From positions 26,637,079-26,701,078 of the forward strand of contig CM049307.1 of the NCBI GenBank assembly GCA_026874595.1: 64,000 nucleotides of DNA. Direction: 5' to 3'. The stretch's first letter is position 1, and every line of letters starts with the position of its first letter. Shown in pieces: positions 34,070 to 47,518 of this stretch. The position numbers and the translations under genes were made by a program. The notes under the pieces were generated by a model. That model ran no database searches and was not told the DNA's origin. It saw nothing but the letters and a program-made list of their open reading frames with translations. Source of the DNA: Sipunculus nudus (taxonomy: Eukaryota > Annelida > Sipuncula > Golfingiida > Sipunculidae).

Positions 34070-36010
34070 ATGTTGCTGTGGTGTTTCCTAATGAAAGTTT
34101 TAAAGAGATAGTGACACATTTGTATATAATCATAGTTTTTTTCTCAATCATTCTGAAGATTTATAATGGTGAAAAATTTCAATTAACCTTGTTTACAAAA
34201 GGGTGACAATACACCGTGTCCTTATTTTGAATATGATTCCTTTGCGTAATTGTGGATCAGCCGTACCAAAAGAAGCATGTAACATCAAACGGCCCGGGAT
34301 TAGACGCAACATTAATACAAAGGCGCCGTTATGGCAGGTGGAATGCTTTAACCTTCTCTTAAATTGACTCTTAACATACGAAAAATAAAAAAAAAAAACT
34401 CTCAGACAATTTCTCGACAAGGTCTCAGGAGCTGAGACAAGTCAGTCTTAAATTTATAGTACTACATTTGCACAGTTTTACATTGAAGTTGCATGTATAA
34501 GGATACCATATTAAACATTTCTTTGAGTTGCACGTATTGAAATAAATAATGTCTTTTTAATTTAAAGAGCATTTATTATCGATAAGAATACCCCTCAGCA
34601 GTGGATTATAATATTTGCATATGTAGGATTACAGTTTACTAAAGGTTTCGACATTTTTTTTCGTCATAAGTGACTGCATATTTGTGAAAATTCCTTGATC
34701 ATTGGACTGATATATCGGTAGGTTTTACTTCGACATCGCTCATTTAATAACTGGCATGCCGTGTTTTCGTGTGGAACAAAAAATGACTTATAATTATATA
34801 CGTTTTTGTTGTCAAATTGGAGGTTGTTAACACGAGGTCCGCAAAGCAACAAAAAAGGGAAACAAAAACGCGTTCGGCAAATTCTCATAATTAGTGTAGA
34901 AATATGGTTTTGACAGACTTGGATGTTTTGTGATGTCAAAATAATTGTTTTAATAAAATAAACTACCTGTTTTATATATCTTTCTTACAATAAGGATAGA
35001 TACTTCTTTAAATAAACAGGCGTCAGAAGTTTATTTTGTGGTTTTATTCATGAAGATGGAGCTCCTGGCAAAACGTGACGATCTCATTATAAATCGTTTG
35101 TTTTAGTAAGTGTTGTACTGATACCAAGCTGCGTACCTAATTGGACCTCCAAACACAGACATACACAACTGAACACATATACACACACACCTAGAATGCA
35201 GTCCTCCCAATGCGCCTCCTCATGAAGGTCATTCTAATAGAATTTTACAAACTACTTTTCTCCATGGTGATGATAAAGTTTATTGGTACCATGCCTGTAT
35301 TTGCTCATACCGACAAGTAGTTACTAAAATTGACAGTTTCTTTTCAAACAGATTACCGTCTCACTCGCTGGGAAATTACATGCGTTATGAAGGAATGACA
35401 GCATATAATATTAATGGGATATTTCTTTGAATACTCGTTAAATTTAATTGGCCCGTAATTACACATATAATTTTATGCATCAGGGAAACCATGGAGGCAG
35501 GAGCCATGAGCGTCTCATATTTAATTTACGGCGGAACCCAGGACGCAGACTGATTACGTCTCATCTTGTTTTTAATATCATCTCTCTTTCCTATCAAACC
35601 AAAGTGAAAATGAGAGAAGCTACAGGCAGGGCTTACTGCATGGATAGTGAAATTGTTTTTTTTTTTTAATCTCGCCAGGAGAATCCCATGGCCGCCCGTT
35701 GATAAGTGGCAGCTGATGTTCCCGTAACTTCAAAATAAACTTACTGGGGGTTATGATTCTTCCTAACCTCTGTCTGTCCTTCCGTCTGGTTGATAAAAAT
35801 ACAGAATATACAAAGATAAGAATTGTAGTTCAATATAACCTTCGGAAAAGTGAAAGCTAAATATTGGATTTCAATGCAAGTTGATTCTGAGGAGGCGAAG
35901 CAGGATTTGATTGAACGGGATAAATTTCAAGTTTATTTGTAATTATATTTGTTGTATACGAGTACCTAACAAGAGCCCAATACGAGCGACAATTATCTCG
36001 ACCAGAAGTC
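34070..36010. other. Unique AT-rich stretch, nothing recognised
   Basis: No gene, RNA or repeat that I can support. Frames are under 92 codons. Confidence 0.5.
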
Positions 36011-36012
36011 TG

Positions 36013-36339
36013 TATGAAAGCCTCCGCCATGGAGAAATCTATATGAAAGCCTGTGCCATGTAGAAAACTGAATGCAAGCCTCCTCCATTTAGAAATCAAT
36101 ATGAAAGCCTTCGCCGTAGAGAAATCTGTATGAAAGAATCCGCCATGGAGAAATCTATATGAAAGTCTCCGCCATGGGGAAACCTGTATGCAAGCCTCCC
36201 CCGGAGAAATATGTATGCAAGCCTCCACCATTGAGAAATCTATATGAAAGCCTTCGCCGTAGAGAAATCTATATGAAAGCCTCCACCATGGGGAAACCTG
36301 TATGCAAGCCTCCCCCCGGGAGAAATATGTATGCAAGCT
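36013..36339. repeat. 29-bp minisatellite, about 11 units
   Basis: Units resemble TATGAAAGCCTCCGCCATGG plus AGAAATCTA and start at 36013, 36042, 36071, 36100, 36129 and 36158, then continue with small indels. Because 29 is not a multiple of three, a frame crossing the array cycles through all three phases. No phase on the minus strand happens to contain a stop, which produces a 182-codon open frame (35857-36405), the longest in the window. It has no recognisable domain and I treat it as a by-product of the repeat. Confidence 0.9.
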
Positions 36340-39300
36340 ACTTAGGATTACCAGCCTTCTCCATGTTCCTTTTGTAGGATCCTTCCAAACCGTGTTTGCG
36401 TTCAATTATTCTACCCATATTCCCAGGTTGTTTTTGCTTAAGCGACTCTACTTTTGTGAAAATTCCATGGTGACGTTCCGGAATCCGGATCATGTATCAG
36501 ATCCACACCAAAATGTAGTCGACTCTTCATTGACCGATTCCCGAGAGCAGAGTTCATTAAATGTGTAAATCTGGATCAAGGTCAAGCCGCTGGTAAGTTC
36601 TATTTATGATCCAGGTCTGGATGGGGGAGAATTGTCATCTCCGTACATGCAATCTAACTACACTGATATTAATTATTTACCCCTTTAAAAAAAACGGTTC
36701 AATTCAAGTAAAACGATAGTTTGTGTTAAAATAACATCAGAGTAGAAGAATCAATTAAAAAGTGGAAGATATATAGTTGTGACCGGGCCTGTGACATTAA
36801 CTTTCAATTTATATATATTATATATATATAATACTTTTTATATATTCAGAGTGTACGTATAATGTTAAATGATCCGGGAGAATAGTCTGGAAGACCTCAG
36901 GTAGGACACATACGACTTAATACCGTACCAGCAGAATAGTCCAGAGACGTACAGGATAAAGAGAACCTGATTTGCTTTCATGACACAAAGAAAACTACAA
37001 ATTGAAACATGTTCAGTCCTGCCACAAGGGGAATGTCGTCCCGTGGGGCAAATAAGTCTGCGACCAAATCCTTAAGGACGAAAGCAAACGTCTCAATCAG
37101 CCTTTTTGGATAACATTACAAAATAAAACCAGGCAATTGTCTCATCGGACAAAAAAACAACAACTTAAAACCTAACATTATACCCCCCCCCCCCCGCCAC
37201 CATTACCGTATGGTAATAAGTGGATATAGGGAGGGCTTTCGGGGATAGATGGTATGGGGGTTGAGGAATCCTTGGGACCATGGAGATTTCGCGGGGCGGG
37301 TTTTGTACTTGGTACAAATAATGTGTGTGCGTATATGTGTCTTGTTTTGGCTATATCAAACAGTAATTAGACTGTCTGGTGGTCGCCATTTTAACGCAGC
37401 TTTAAGTGCAACATTCACATCAAGAGAGTTTCGAAGGAAATGGGAAAGTAAGAAAAAATCACTCTCAGAATGACATCAGCTGCTGATTAATTTAGCTTAA
37501 TTAATTACACAAATGATTTTGAAACTAACTCATCAACTTTAAGTTTCGTTTTGTCAAACGCGTGTTCCGTGACGTAATTATTAATGTCCCTGTTTCATTT
37601 TGAATCTGCTCCTTCTGTCAAGAAAAAGGAAAACATGTACATGCATTTATCTTAAGGAGTAAAGGAGTGAAGCATTACACATCATCAGGTAGAGGCTGAC
37701 CTGTAAACTGGTCGATCAGTGGCGGGTAGAGTGGCGTAAATAATCTGTTAATAAACAAACAGGTGGTGTTCCAGCAACTGCCTATATTTCTTATTTTTTC
37801 CTATAAAATGGTCTATAATTTCCGATACTGTCGGCATTTAGGCCCTTATCTCCTTAGTTTTACTGGGTTTTTTTCACTGCACAATCGTGTTCCTGATACA
37901 ACAGTGTTACTATTGAGCACATTCTGTTCGTTTTGCATGCAAGTGTGCATGTAGGATGGAATGTAAGATGGCAGAATCAGGTTTAACTGAGCGAAGTGTG
38001 ACTGAAAGTATGATATGATGGTGAGATGCATGTTTAGCGGAAATCAAACCTGTATGTATGCCTATATTAGAGATATTTTTGGCACAATGCTTTAAACGTA
38101 GAACCCAGAGTTAAACTCTGAGGTTGTGGTGCCACAAACTCGCCAGGGTGTGATTTCCAGGTTCCCAACAGCATTATAAAGACAGGTGCGGAAGTTTCCT
38201 AACTCACACATGACAATGAGGTTTAATCATTAACGATATGATTTGGTACTTGCATTGAATCTTGACCATGCACAGTCCCCCACAGAAAAAGGTATATCCA
38301 TAAATAAATGTAAATCTACTAAGATAATTAGTCAAAATAAATAGTCTTACCACTTAAATTATCCAAGACGGATATAATAAAAGTACTTGTACTTAGTCCA
38401 AATACCGGGTTGTCTCGCTTCACAACACAGCGATCCAGCTAATTTCTTCGTGTTACGAATTCACCGAACCCGGGTGTCTCAGGTTGAACATTGATAAACA
38501 CGATTAGCGTCTTAGCTAACTAAACTGTGACCTTAGACCTTTGCTCTGCTGTTTACATAACATCCACTCGATCATCACCCTCTGATCTGTATTGCATAAG
38601 CAAATGAAATGTCACTGATACCACAAGTTGTATACACTCCTGGCATCTACCATCAGGGATTACTGCACCTTAATCCTCGAGCGTGGACATGCTTCACATT
38701 ATTTCACTTAATCATCACATCGACAAGCCTATCTCCAGCGATGTCAAGTACACGCAGTAAGCCGCGTATACTCAGACATAATACAGCTTCACGTACAACT
38801 GCCTCAAAAGAACAGCCGACTTTTCTGCATATCTGTATGTTTATGACACCCGCTTTTCATTTATAAATTAGTATACATCACGAAATAAATTTATATACAT
38901 CACAACCCAGAATCAGCTCTCTGTCAGTCATATTGACGAATACTTATCAAGTCTGCCTATATAAGTGTTCGTGTTAAGTCTGTACCGTCGTTTTTGATCT
39001 GTAATCCGGCTCTTTGAATTATATCTCGTCCCCTTACTGCTATCCCCTTCTGTGGCCCTGGTAAACGACTTTATAAAACTGACATCAAATATCCAAGTTG
39101 CAACCTTGCTATGCTTATAAAATAATGTTCCCACAGTATGCATTAATCGGTGCTCATGACTTGGGCCAAAAAAGGTCGGATTCTCAGGGACTTTTTTCTT
39201 TTTCTTTTTTACCTTTTATGCGAGCGTGTAGGGCCGGTTATGTTTTAGCGTAAACATGCGTGAAGCGGTTATGCACACTTTTTTGGTAAAAACCGCACAT

Positions 39301-42300
39301 TATCGCCCGCAAACAACAATCGTCCGAGAAGCTTAGCACAAATCGGTAAATTTCATTTGAAAATCGAAATAACAATTTTTGCTGCTGAGGATAAAATTGA
39401 CTCGGGCGGAGAACCCACCTTTTTGCATAAATACTCTTTTATAAGGAACAAACGAAATATCCGTTACCACAAAAGGTTGTAGATTAACCTTTGCCTTTGC
39501 TCTTTTATTCAAGGCGTCTTTCCAAACATCTGTAGGTATTATTCGTGACAGTGTGTTGGGAGTAAGAATACTCTCCCACACTTCTATCTTGTTACCAATA
39601 TGTCAGAGCTTTAACAGACCGTTTATTATGTCTAATGAAAAGCATAGAAAAACATTAAAAATACGTATCCTACAGTTTATATAATAATTTTTTATAACTG
39701 TATATGTATCGCTGTTTAGTTTTATGAAAAGTTAATAAAAAAAAGTCATTTGTAACCCTCTGAATAGCATTTAAGAAATCTTTGTTTGTTCCCATCGCCT
39801 GAGACAGATAAATATGTACACACATTACGCGGAGCCCGGGTCTGTGTAATTAACATTTTTTCTGAAGGCCAGTTTCGTCAAGAATGAAGACGCCAATGGG
39901 ACGCCCTGAATGCATAACACGTCGGACCAAAAGTCTGTTAAAGCTTTTCCTTATCTTGAACGTAGCGAGGGTGCATTTTCTTCGCTTCAGTCTGTTTGAA
40001 ATGGCCGACTAGGCCCATATAAATCGTCTATGGACTTCCTACCGGAGCCAAATATTCCACTCATGGGAACATTACTGTTCAGGATCACCTGCACAACAAA
40101 AATTGCATTTAGTTTCTTGCCTAAAAATAACTTGGATTCAGTATAATAAAATGAGGCTGGAGCACAGTGATACGTACAACCCCATGGTCCGGTATAAAAC
40201 TCTATTTTTATGCAAAAGCTTTATACGTACAATTTTATTTGTCTGACCATTCTCAAGAAATTTATATCATTGGAGCTGAAGAAGCAGTGTATGACGAGTT
40301 GTGTGAGCCGGAGGACAGGTGTAGAGGTTGTGTAGTTCTAGAATACACAAAAGTGGGCAATTTATAAGTATGCCAAGATGGCATGTACTGTGTTTTATTA
40401 AAGCAGGCATTCAGGGTTGATATCGGAACGACGATATAATATCAGAGACATAGCAGACAAGTAAACGTTCCCATCTGTCCACTGTTCATATAACCTTTAT
40501 AGTGCAATAAATGTATTTTCAAGGTGGTGATTAAACGTGGAGCTGTTGTTACGACCCTGGCCTAAATTATATATTAACGGCCAGTATTGCAATAAAAAAA
40601 CGGCCAAATTTATGATAACTGTACTCAATCCATATTGTAATAAATACCATAAGGGGGTTAAAGGGCTAAAAATGACATAAAAATAAAGTTGAGAAGACTT
40701 TGTTGAAATTTCGCCCATGAAGTTAGACAGCATCATACTAAAATGAATCTGATTTCTTTCTCTGAAGTGTAATATTCTGAAATTGAAAAAAATAGCGTAC
40801 GGTGCCTGGTATCTAAAACCGATGAACCAACTGAGAATTACTTGTTGAATTTTAAATGTCTGCAAAGCGGTATTCCTGCAAGATCTCTTGCAGGGTCATG
40901 AATGAATTATACTTGTATATACTATAATGTTGAAGAGAGGCAAAGAAGACATAGATTTCTTTCTATGTTTGTCATACTCTGCGCTCATGATCGTCCAACT
41001 GAAGTGATGAAATCTTCACAGAATAATGGAAAACTATTCATACTGAACAATACACCGTGCCCATCCTTTCCCACGAGACACGTCAACCGTTGCAAGGCTT
41101 GTGAAGACGCTATACCTTGAATATGGGATAAAGAAAATTAATTAGGATTATCAACATTTTAAATGCTTTTTTTTACTAATCCAGGAAAAATGTTCAGCTG
41201 TATCAGTTAATAGTATAACCGGATTTAAAGTGGATTTCATATTAACTTCCTGGTCGTGCCCGACAAAATAGTCTCTTTCTGGCTGTCTATTTGTCTGTCT
41301 CTCTGTGATTTTTGCCTCGTAATCATATCTCAAAAGACCTAAATGTATAGATTATGTCAAACACATGTACGCTAAAAGGTACAAATACAATCAAAGGTAA
41401 AGCCAAAGAAAGCCATCTGAAACAGGCTTCCTGCCCTGCAATATATGTATGCATGCAAAGTTAGAAAGTAATAAATGGCCTTAATGTCTTGAGTTGTCGC
41501 GCATATAGAGATTCATTGTGTGTTTTTAGGTGGATTTTGATTGACGGAATGTCAAACGGAGAGATGGAAAGACGCTTCAAAGGTAGTCTCATCCCAGTCA
41601 CTGCTAGGAGAAGTCTTTGGAATCGGGGGACAATACGGTCTGTTCACATTTCTAATCAATATACATTTACACATTAAGTAGACAAAGGTTAACTGAAACT
41701 GATCATCATACTTGAGTATGTAACATTTTTAGTCTCAAAGTTCCAAGATATAATCATTTGTCGGGTAGTTATTAATCAAGCTTGGCATTGTTCCCAAGGA
41801 GACAGGTATTTCTTTCTTTAACGAGGAACTTAGGAAAATTTCAGTGAAAATAGGGAATTTTCTGGGAAGAAAAGGGAGTTTGACATTATTCACAGACTGT
41901 TATTAAGCATGTAAACATGTGAAACTGGAAACTGTTAAATAGAATCACTGAATAATATATATCAAAATATCAAAGAACGTAAAAGAATTAAATCAGCCAA
42001 TCCATCACACTCATTAAGACAGATCAGTTTTGTCAGTGTTTTAAATGGTCAGGTTAGGTATATTCATTACTTGACAAATAAATAAGTTATCTACTCAACA
42101 GTGATCAAATACTCAAATAATGTATGCAACTTCTAAAATCAATAAATTTGATCAAGTATTTAAATCCAAGTTTTTATATAATCTGATTTAATTTGATGTA
42201 TAATTGCTCTGCACAGCTGTATAAATCCCACCATAGCCTAGAATATGCATACCCGAGTTAGTTATATTCTTTTAATTACCAACTTCAGACTGCTCCAATA

Positions 42301-44375
42301 AGTCCCACAGTCCAAATTACATCACTGGAATAAACGGTCGCATCCATGTTGTTCTTCAGACAACCAGAGGTTTTGTTTGCAAACAATTTTGCAAATAATT
42401 CATCTGATTTGTACATGTCAAGCCAAAATATAATTTGAACAACATGTAAGTAGTGACTATATGTTTCCCCCGGAAGAAATGGTGGAAAGAATGTATCTCT
42501 TCCCTTCTCGAAGTGTCTCTTCCCTACTTTTTCCCATGGGGATTATGTGCCCAGCCTTAATAGTTTAACACAATATTTTTCGTTTTATTATATATTTTGT
42601 TTTGCAATTAGAACAGCATTAGAAAATTTATTACAATATAAGGCATTGTTAGGAAAATGGTAAGTATTTTTTTTTTACTAAACTGTCACGTTGGATTGAT
42701 TCAATGTTTTCGTTATTTCAAAATTGGCCGGTTATTCCAATATGCATGGGTCGCAACAACAATAATAGTTGTATCGACTTCCATTCAGATAAAATGAGGC
42801 ACCGTCTAAGTAGGCATTTTAGTCATACAAAAATCTGCAAGAAATAGCAAAAATATCATATGTTGCATGAATATCGTGGACGATCATACCATTAGTCAAA
42901 ACCGGGGTTCCAGTCGGATAAATTCAAGGTACAGTTTAGTTTATTGCGATATATTTGTAACAAAAATATGAAATTAAACAAACGCTTCCAGCGTTTTTAT
43001 GGAATTCCTTCAAAACCGGTATACATAGACATACTTAGCGGCAGGTTTAGTTTATTTAAAGCAATAACGCACCAGGAGGCCTGAAGAAAAAAATGACGAA
43101 AATGTTTCCATATTGAGATTATCAATGTGATAATGCGGCTGTGTCTCATCAACATATGTTCTTACGTTCGGGGGGGGGGGGGGGGGGTCACTGCCGCTAT
43201 AGTAATAGGACAGAGATTCCGAACTGTAGATACTCTGAACAGGTTAATTTCTTCTGAATCTTAATGACATATATTTATTTTTTTAATCCAATATGAAACC
43301 TGATAATAAGAAATTACTTTTCATTTTCATTTTCTTTTTATTAGCATTCTAATTGAATCTAATTGAGTCAATTACAGACAGAAGATCCATCTTAAAAAAG
43401 TACCAGTGTCTTAATAGTACTTTTCGCAAAGATGTCGACAGCTGGTATTTTTCCTTGTAAATTAACAATGACAAACAAAGCATCAACACAACAGAAAAAA
43501 AACAAACAGTAATTACCATTACAGTTACATGGTTTTTTTTATCTTTGATCTTCGCTATGGTATGAAGAGTCATAATTTATAAATTACGCACCTTCCTATT
43601 GTATTAATACAATTTTATTTTTAAAGCTTAGTGCCAGCCATAAGACAAGCTAATCCAATTTATTTGATTGTTCAGGCTATACACTTCCCAACCCTGTCTT
43701 TTGCTAATAGATTAACATTTAGGTGAGTGTTGAATGTGAGATATATGTTCTTAAAGTGTCAAAAATTATATTATATTACTCATGTGACATACTATTCAAA
43801 CGTTTTTACACCTTAACATTACATTTAATAGTTGAAACGTGCCAAAGACACTCCTGGGATTAAATTAAATTAGTTTTGTTAATATGTGCTGGACAGGTTT
43901 TACTTTTTAGCCTGGAACTGCTTGGATTGCAGAGAAAATCAGCGAAAGCAAACTTTGCATTACCTTACAAATAATGCACAAAGACACGGCTTACGTATCA
44001 CCATATCACAACAAATAATTAACCTTAAATAAAGATTTAATATGCACAGGTGTGAATTGCGGGTTGAGATATATCATATGTACCATCACAGCTACGTACT
44101 CAAGTTCTACGTGTCGCTCCGGGATATATGCGGAACCAGCAAAAGTCGCCACATATAGCGGTGCTGGAAAGAGTCCATATGCACATTATCCAGTTCAGGC
44201 ATACAGAATAAGTAGAAAAATTAGAATAGACCAAACAGTCTGGTTGTCATAATTAGCACTCCGCTAGACAGCCATACATTAGATGCTAAATGTTATACGA
44301 CACAGCATAAAAATGTTCGGTATGCTCATGACTAAATGAGGGTGAGATTCCATATGAACGGATACGGCATGAGGA
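36340..44375. other. Long mostly unique AT-rich stretch
   Basis: About 8 kb with no recognisable gene. It contains a 13-C run (37183-37195), a 20-bp inverted repeat with 9-bp arms, CCTGCAAGA and TCTTGCAGG, at 40875-40894, and an 18-G run (43170-43187). The longest frame (40497-40865 minus, 122 codons) is hydrophobic and AT-rich without a recognisable family. The 82-codon minus frame at 39333-39581 starts with GTG, not ATG. Confidence 0.5.
43170..43187. repeat. Poly-G run (18 bp)
   Basis: An uninterrupted run of G followed by TCACTGCC. One of several long C/G homopolymers in this AT-rich window (also 37183-37195, 48053-48071, 52946-52960). Confidence 0.95.
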
Positions 44376-44430
44376 GTGCGGATCTGGCAAAACGGATCGC
44401 TACATGTAGCGATCTTTGCCGGTTCCGCAC
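44376..44430. repeat. 55-bp imperfect palindrome with 20-bp perfect core
   Basis: The core GATCGCTACATGTAGCGATC (44395-44414) is a perfect palindrome. The arms extend outward as GTGCGGATCTGGCAAAACG on the left against CTTTGCCGGTTCCGCAC on the right, complementary apart from a 3-nt indel and two mismatches. A related single sequence, GCGGAACCAGCAAAAGTCGC then CACATATAGCG, lies about 240 bp upstream (44129-44160) in the orientation of the reverse complement. This could be the hairpin centre of a small inverted-repeat element. Confidence 0.75.
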
Positions 44431-46252
44431 GAAATAATGGATGAAACATGTGCAGAGTATAGCATGCTGGCGTAACGGTAGGTCCAGTGCATATGAAATT
44501 TCTAAACGCGCATTCCGCATGTCGTGCATGTGGGATCTTAGTTAGCTTTACAGTCGGATGCTGATGCTGTGCCGCATCCCCTTAAGCATTTAATGTATTA
44601 CTGTCTGGTGGTACTATGATAATGAGACTGGTAAGTGTCACCCCATTTAAATCATCTGCTCAATTATACCATAAATATTGAACATATAGTCATTTATTGA
44701 GTCTGCGCTAACTTTATGGTGCCTTCATTTAAGAAACTCCGCAATTCTAGTTTCCTGACATAACAGACGCCTGTTATGTGCAGTGCGCATGCTCATGGAA
44801 CAGGAATACAATTGAACCTATTCTTGTGGCTGGCTCCATAAAGTAGACACCCGTATAGAAAGGCCAGTTTTTGACGGTCCTGTTTTTTTCTTCTTTTCCT
44901 TTTTTCTCAATGCTTATTCATGATCCCAATAAAATGGGCACCTCTATATAGTTAGTATTTTGACCCACTCCCAAAGGTATCCACATCATAGATGATTCAC
45001 TCTGTTTGAAATCTTATCATGCAGAAGGCGTAGCGCCAGTATGGCATCTGAATAAGTGTTTTATTCGTACAAAGACCGTACGTAAGGTCATATATCATTC
45101 CTGCAAGGCTTTGTACTTTAATAAAGAGACCAACATGAGTGTTTGAATGCAGTGTTTTAAATGTATAAATCAATACAATCTCTTCATTGCCACTGGCTGA
45201 TCAAAGACGTGCGTCTTATATCACAAGTATAAATAGTTCAGGTAAAGAACAGCGAGCAACCCATCCGCACTGGACCGTGCTCGCGTTACAAACCAGATAG
45301 AAGAATAATTGGACTTTTCATCTGTCGGTATAATCTAGATTGTTGCATTTATTCTACTAGTCTTCTAGACCATTTACGCCCCCAAAGCCTCGGCTTGAGT
45401 GATCCGGGTGACTTAATAAACCGTTAATGCCATGCATTATCACCGGAACATATTCTCTAAGTACCGGGGCGGGGCCCGTTGTGTACATTACTTAGGATTC
45501 ATTGCCAATGCCCTGACATCTTTGTTCCTTCTTCCACTTTGGGTTACTTTAATTTACCGTTTGCTGGTTCAGTCTGCCGGTCTCCCATGCGACATCAGCC
45601 TTGTCTAACGATTGGTGGATGCCAATTCGTGAAGAGCGTATGGCATTGTATTGTGTTCACTCGGACAGCCACCTGTTCAGCCGTTGCTTTGTTCCAATTG
45701 TCACAAAAAAATATAAAACTATATAAGTCTGCACCTGGTGTCGTGACAATATCAAGAGACAAATGGAATCACAATAATTTGACTGACGGGAATTCATTGA
45801 CAGTGAATCAAAGTTAAATAAAATGTAACACAAAAAGGAGCTGGTCTGGCATTATTTAGTTCATTTTCGATAAATATAAGGTCATGAATTGTGTGGTCCT
45901 AACTTATCTAATCATAAACAAACTTTTTTTTGCGTTAGTTCTTGCCCCATCATATATACAATAAAATACGTTTACTTAAATTATTTTAGTTTGTAAAGGA
46001 TAGAGGAAACAATGAAGCGACACACGAAAGTGATTTTAAAAACGATATATTTTCATTTATTATCCGGCTATTAAATCTCTCTCTCTTTCTCTCTCTCCCT
46101 CGTTCTCTCTCTCAGATTATGTTACGGTACACCCATAAACGCGGGTCTGTATCTCTGGTTAAGCTTCACTGGCGATGCTGTTGGAACGCTGAACTTGTCG
46201 GCCACAGTATGCAGTATGGTGCTTGATACGGCTTAGATAGAGCTGATTACGT

Positions 46253-46299
<47 letters not shown>

Positions 46300-46940
46300 T
46301 TAAAATTTATATCAGAGACTTAGCAAAGGAGTATGCATAATTATAAAACCAACGCAACATAGACACTGAGCCAAGTTACAATCTCTTGATTTTATGCTGA
46401 ATGTCTGCACCCCCGCTAGTCATGTAAAACCCTTTATTGCGGTCACATGGTCTTATTTATGCACACGACCCGGGGTCACAAAGCCCTGGACCTGAAATAG
46501 AGTAGTGAATTGTCTGGCTTTCTCTGGTTGGCTCTAGCCATCATGTGATGGAGCATTAAAAACACCCCATTGTTTGATTTTTAAGTATGTTTGGCATAAT
46601 CTCCAATAAAATTGACAGAACTGGTCATTTTTTTTTAAATCTGTGGCCAATCAAAGACATGTTGTCCAAATGCTTGTTTTGGACTGCTTGGAGGGGTATT
46701 TTGGGCTCCACTGCATTCGGGCCAGGATGGTTAAAATAGGAGATACACAAGCCCCCATTTTCTTGGTCTAGTTTGACTGAAACAACATACTCTCAGGTTA
46801 AAAAAGTTTAATATCAAAATTTATTTTTAAAGTTGCCCAAAAAAGGCCCAGAATTCAGGTGTTTTATAGATGTTATATAGGAAAAATAAATACAGCCACG
46901 TGTCCCTCAGCAGCAGATTTTGAGCAGTAATTCAGCAGAA
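44431..46940. other. Unique stretch with minor inverted repeats and microsatellites
   Basis: No recognisable gene. A pair of 13-bp inverted sequences (ACTTTATGGTGCC at 44711-44723, GGCTCCATAAAGT at 44832-44844, one mismatch) bounds 134 bp and may be a tiny TIR element. A CT-rich tract lies at about 46077-46116. A 112-codon frame at 45479-45817 lacks any recognised motif. Confidence 0.45.
46254..46299. repeat. (TA)n microsatellite
   Basis: About 46 bp of TA with one TG interruption. Confidence 0.95.
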
Positions 46941-46947
46941 AATTTAG

Positions 46948-47127
46948 TGCTCCAATGGAGCAATCCTTTTAGAAGCAGGTTCAGCAGTTCTTCAGCAGAA
47001 CCTGAGCAGTATGCTCTCCTTGAGCAGACCTATGTGCTCCTCTGGAGCAGTGCTGTGTGCTCTCCTAGAGCAATGCTCTCCTGGAGCAGAACAGTGTGCT
47101 CATCTGGAGCAGTGCTGTCTTGGAGCA
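46948..47127. repeat. Array of seven 15-bp mini-hairpins, TGCTC-N5-GAGCA
   Basis: Units at 46948-46962, 47012-47026, 47035-47049, 47058-47072, 47074-47088, 47097-47111 and 47113-47127. Six have perfect 5-bp arms TGCTC and GAGCA. The last begins TGCTG and so has one mismatch. The loops are 5 nt (CAATG, TCCTT, CTCTG, TCCTA, TCCTG, ATCTG, TCTTG). Spacing between starts is 16 to 64 bp. Upstream, 46905-47010 is rich in CAGCAG and GAGCAG. A 98-codon frame (46920-47216), rich in Ser, crosses the array but is probably incidental. Confidence 0.85.
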
Positions 47128-47469
47128 GACCCTTGTTAAAAGTCTTTCACATAAAAAGACTTGTTAAAAGTCATCACATTCACTCTCTCCACCTTCTTTT
47201 TAGTGTATTTTGTTGATTAGTGGCCATGCGTAACACTTCTCTTTTACACCAATATCAAAAGGAATGAATAAACCATACTTTTCATTGTGTATAAAAGACC
47301 TTTATTAATAACATACTCTAAAAATTGGCTTATTCTTTGCCTTGCCCATTGGGAGATGAGGATACACATCCTGGCATTTTTCACTCTTCAAGGTGTGCCA
47401 CTGCCATGCATAAAACGGAAACCTGAAAAAAATGAGTAAATTAACAGTACAAATTATTCTGAAAACAAG

Positions 47470-47472
<3 letters not shown>

Positions 47473-47515
<43 letters not shown>
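47473..47515. repeat. (TA)n microsatellite
   Basis: About 43 bp of uninterrupted TA, 350 bp downstream of the mini-hairpin array. Confidence 0.95.

Positions 47516-47518
<3 letters not shown>

Noticed and set aside
40497-40865. 122-codon hydrophobic minus-strand frame
   Set aside because: AT-rich sequence often gives Phe/Leu/Ile/Tyr-rich frames. There is no periodic membrane pattern, family motif or splice context that I can support.
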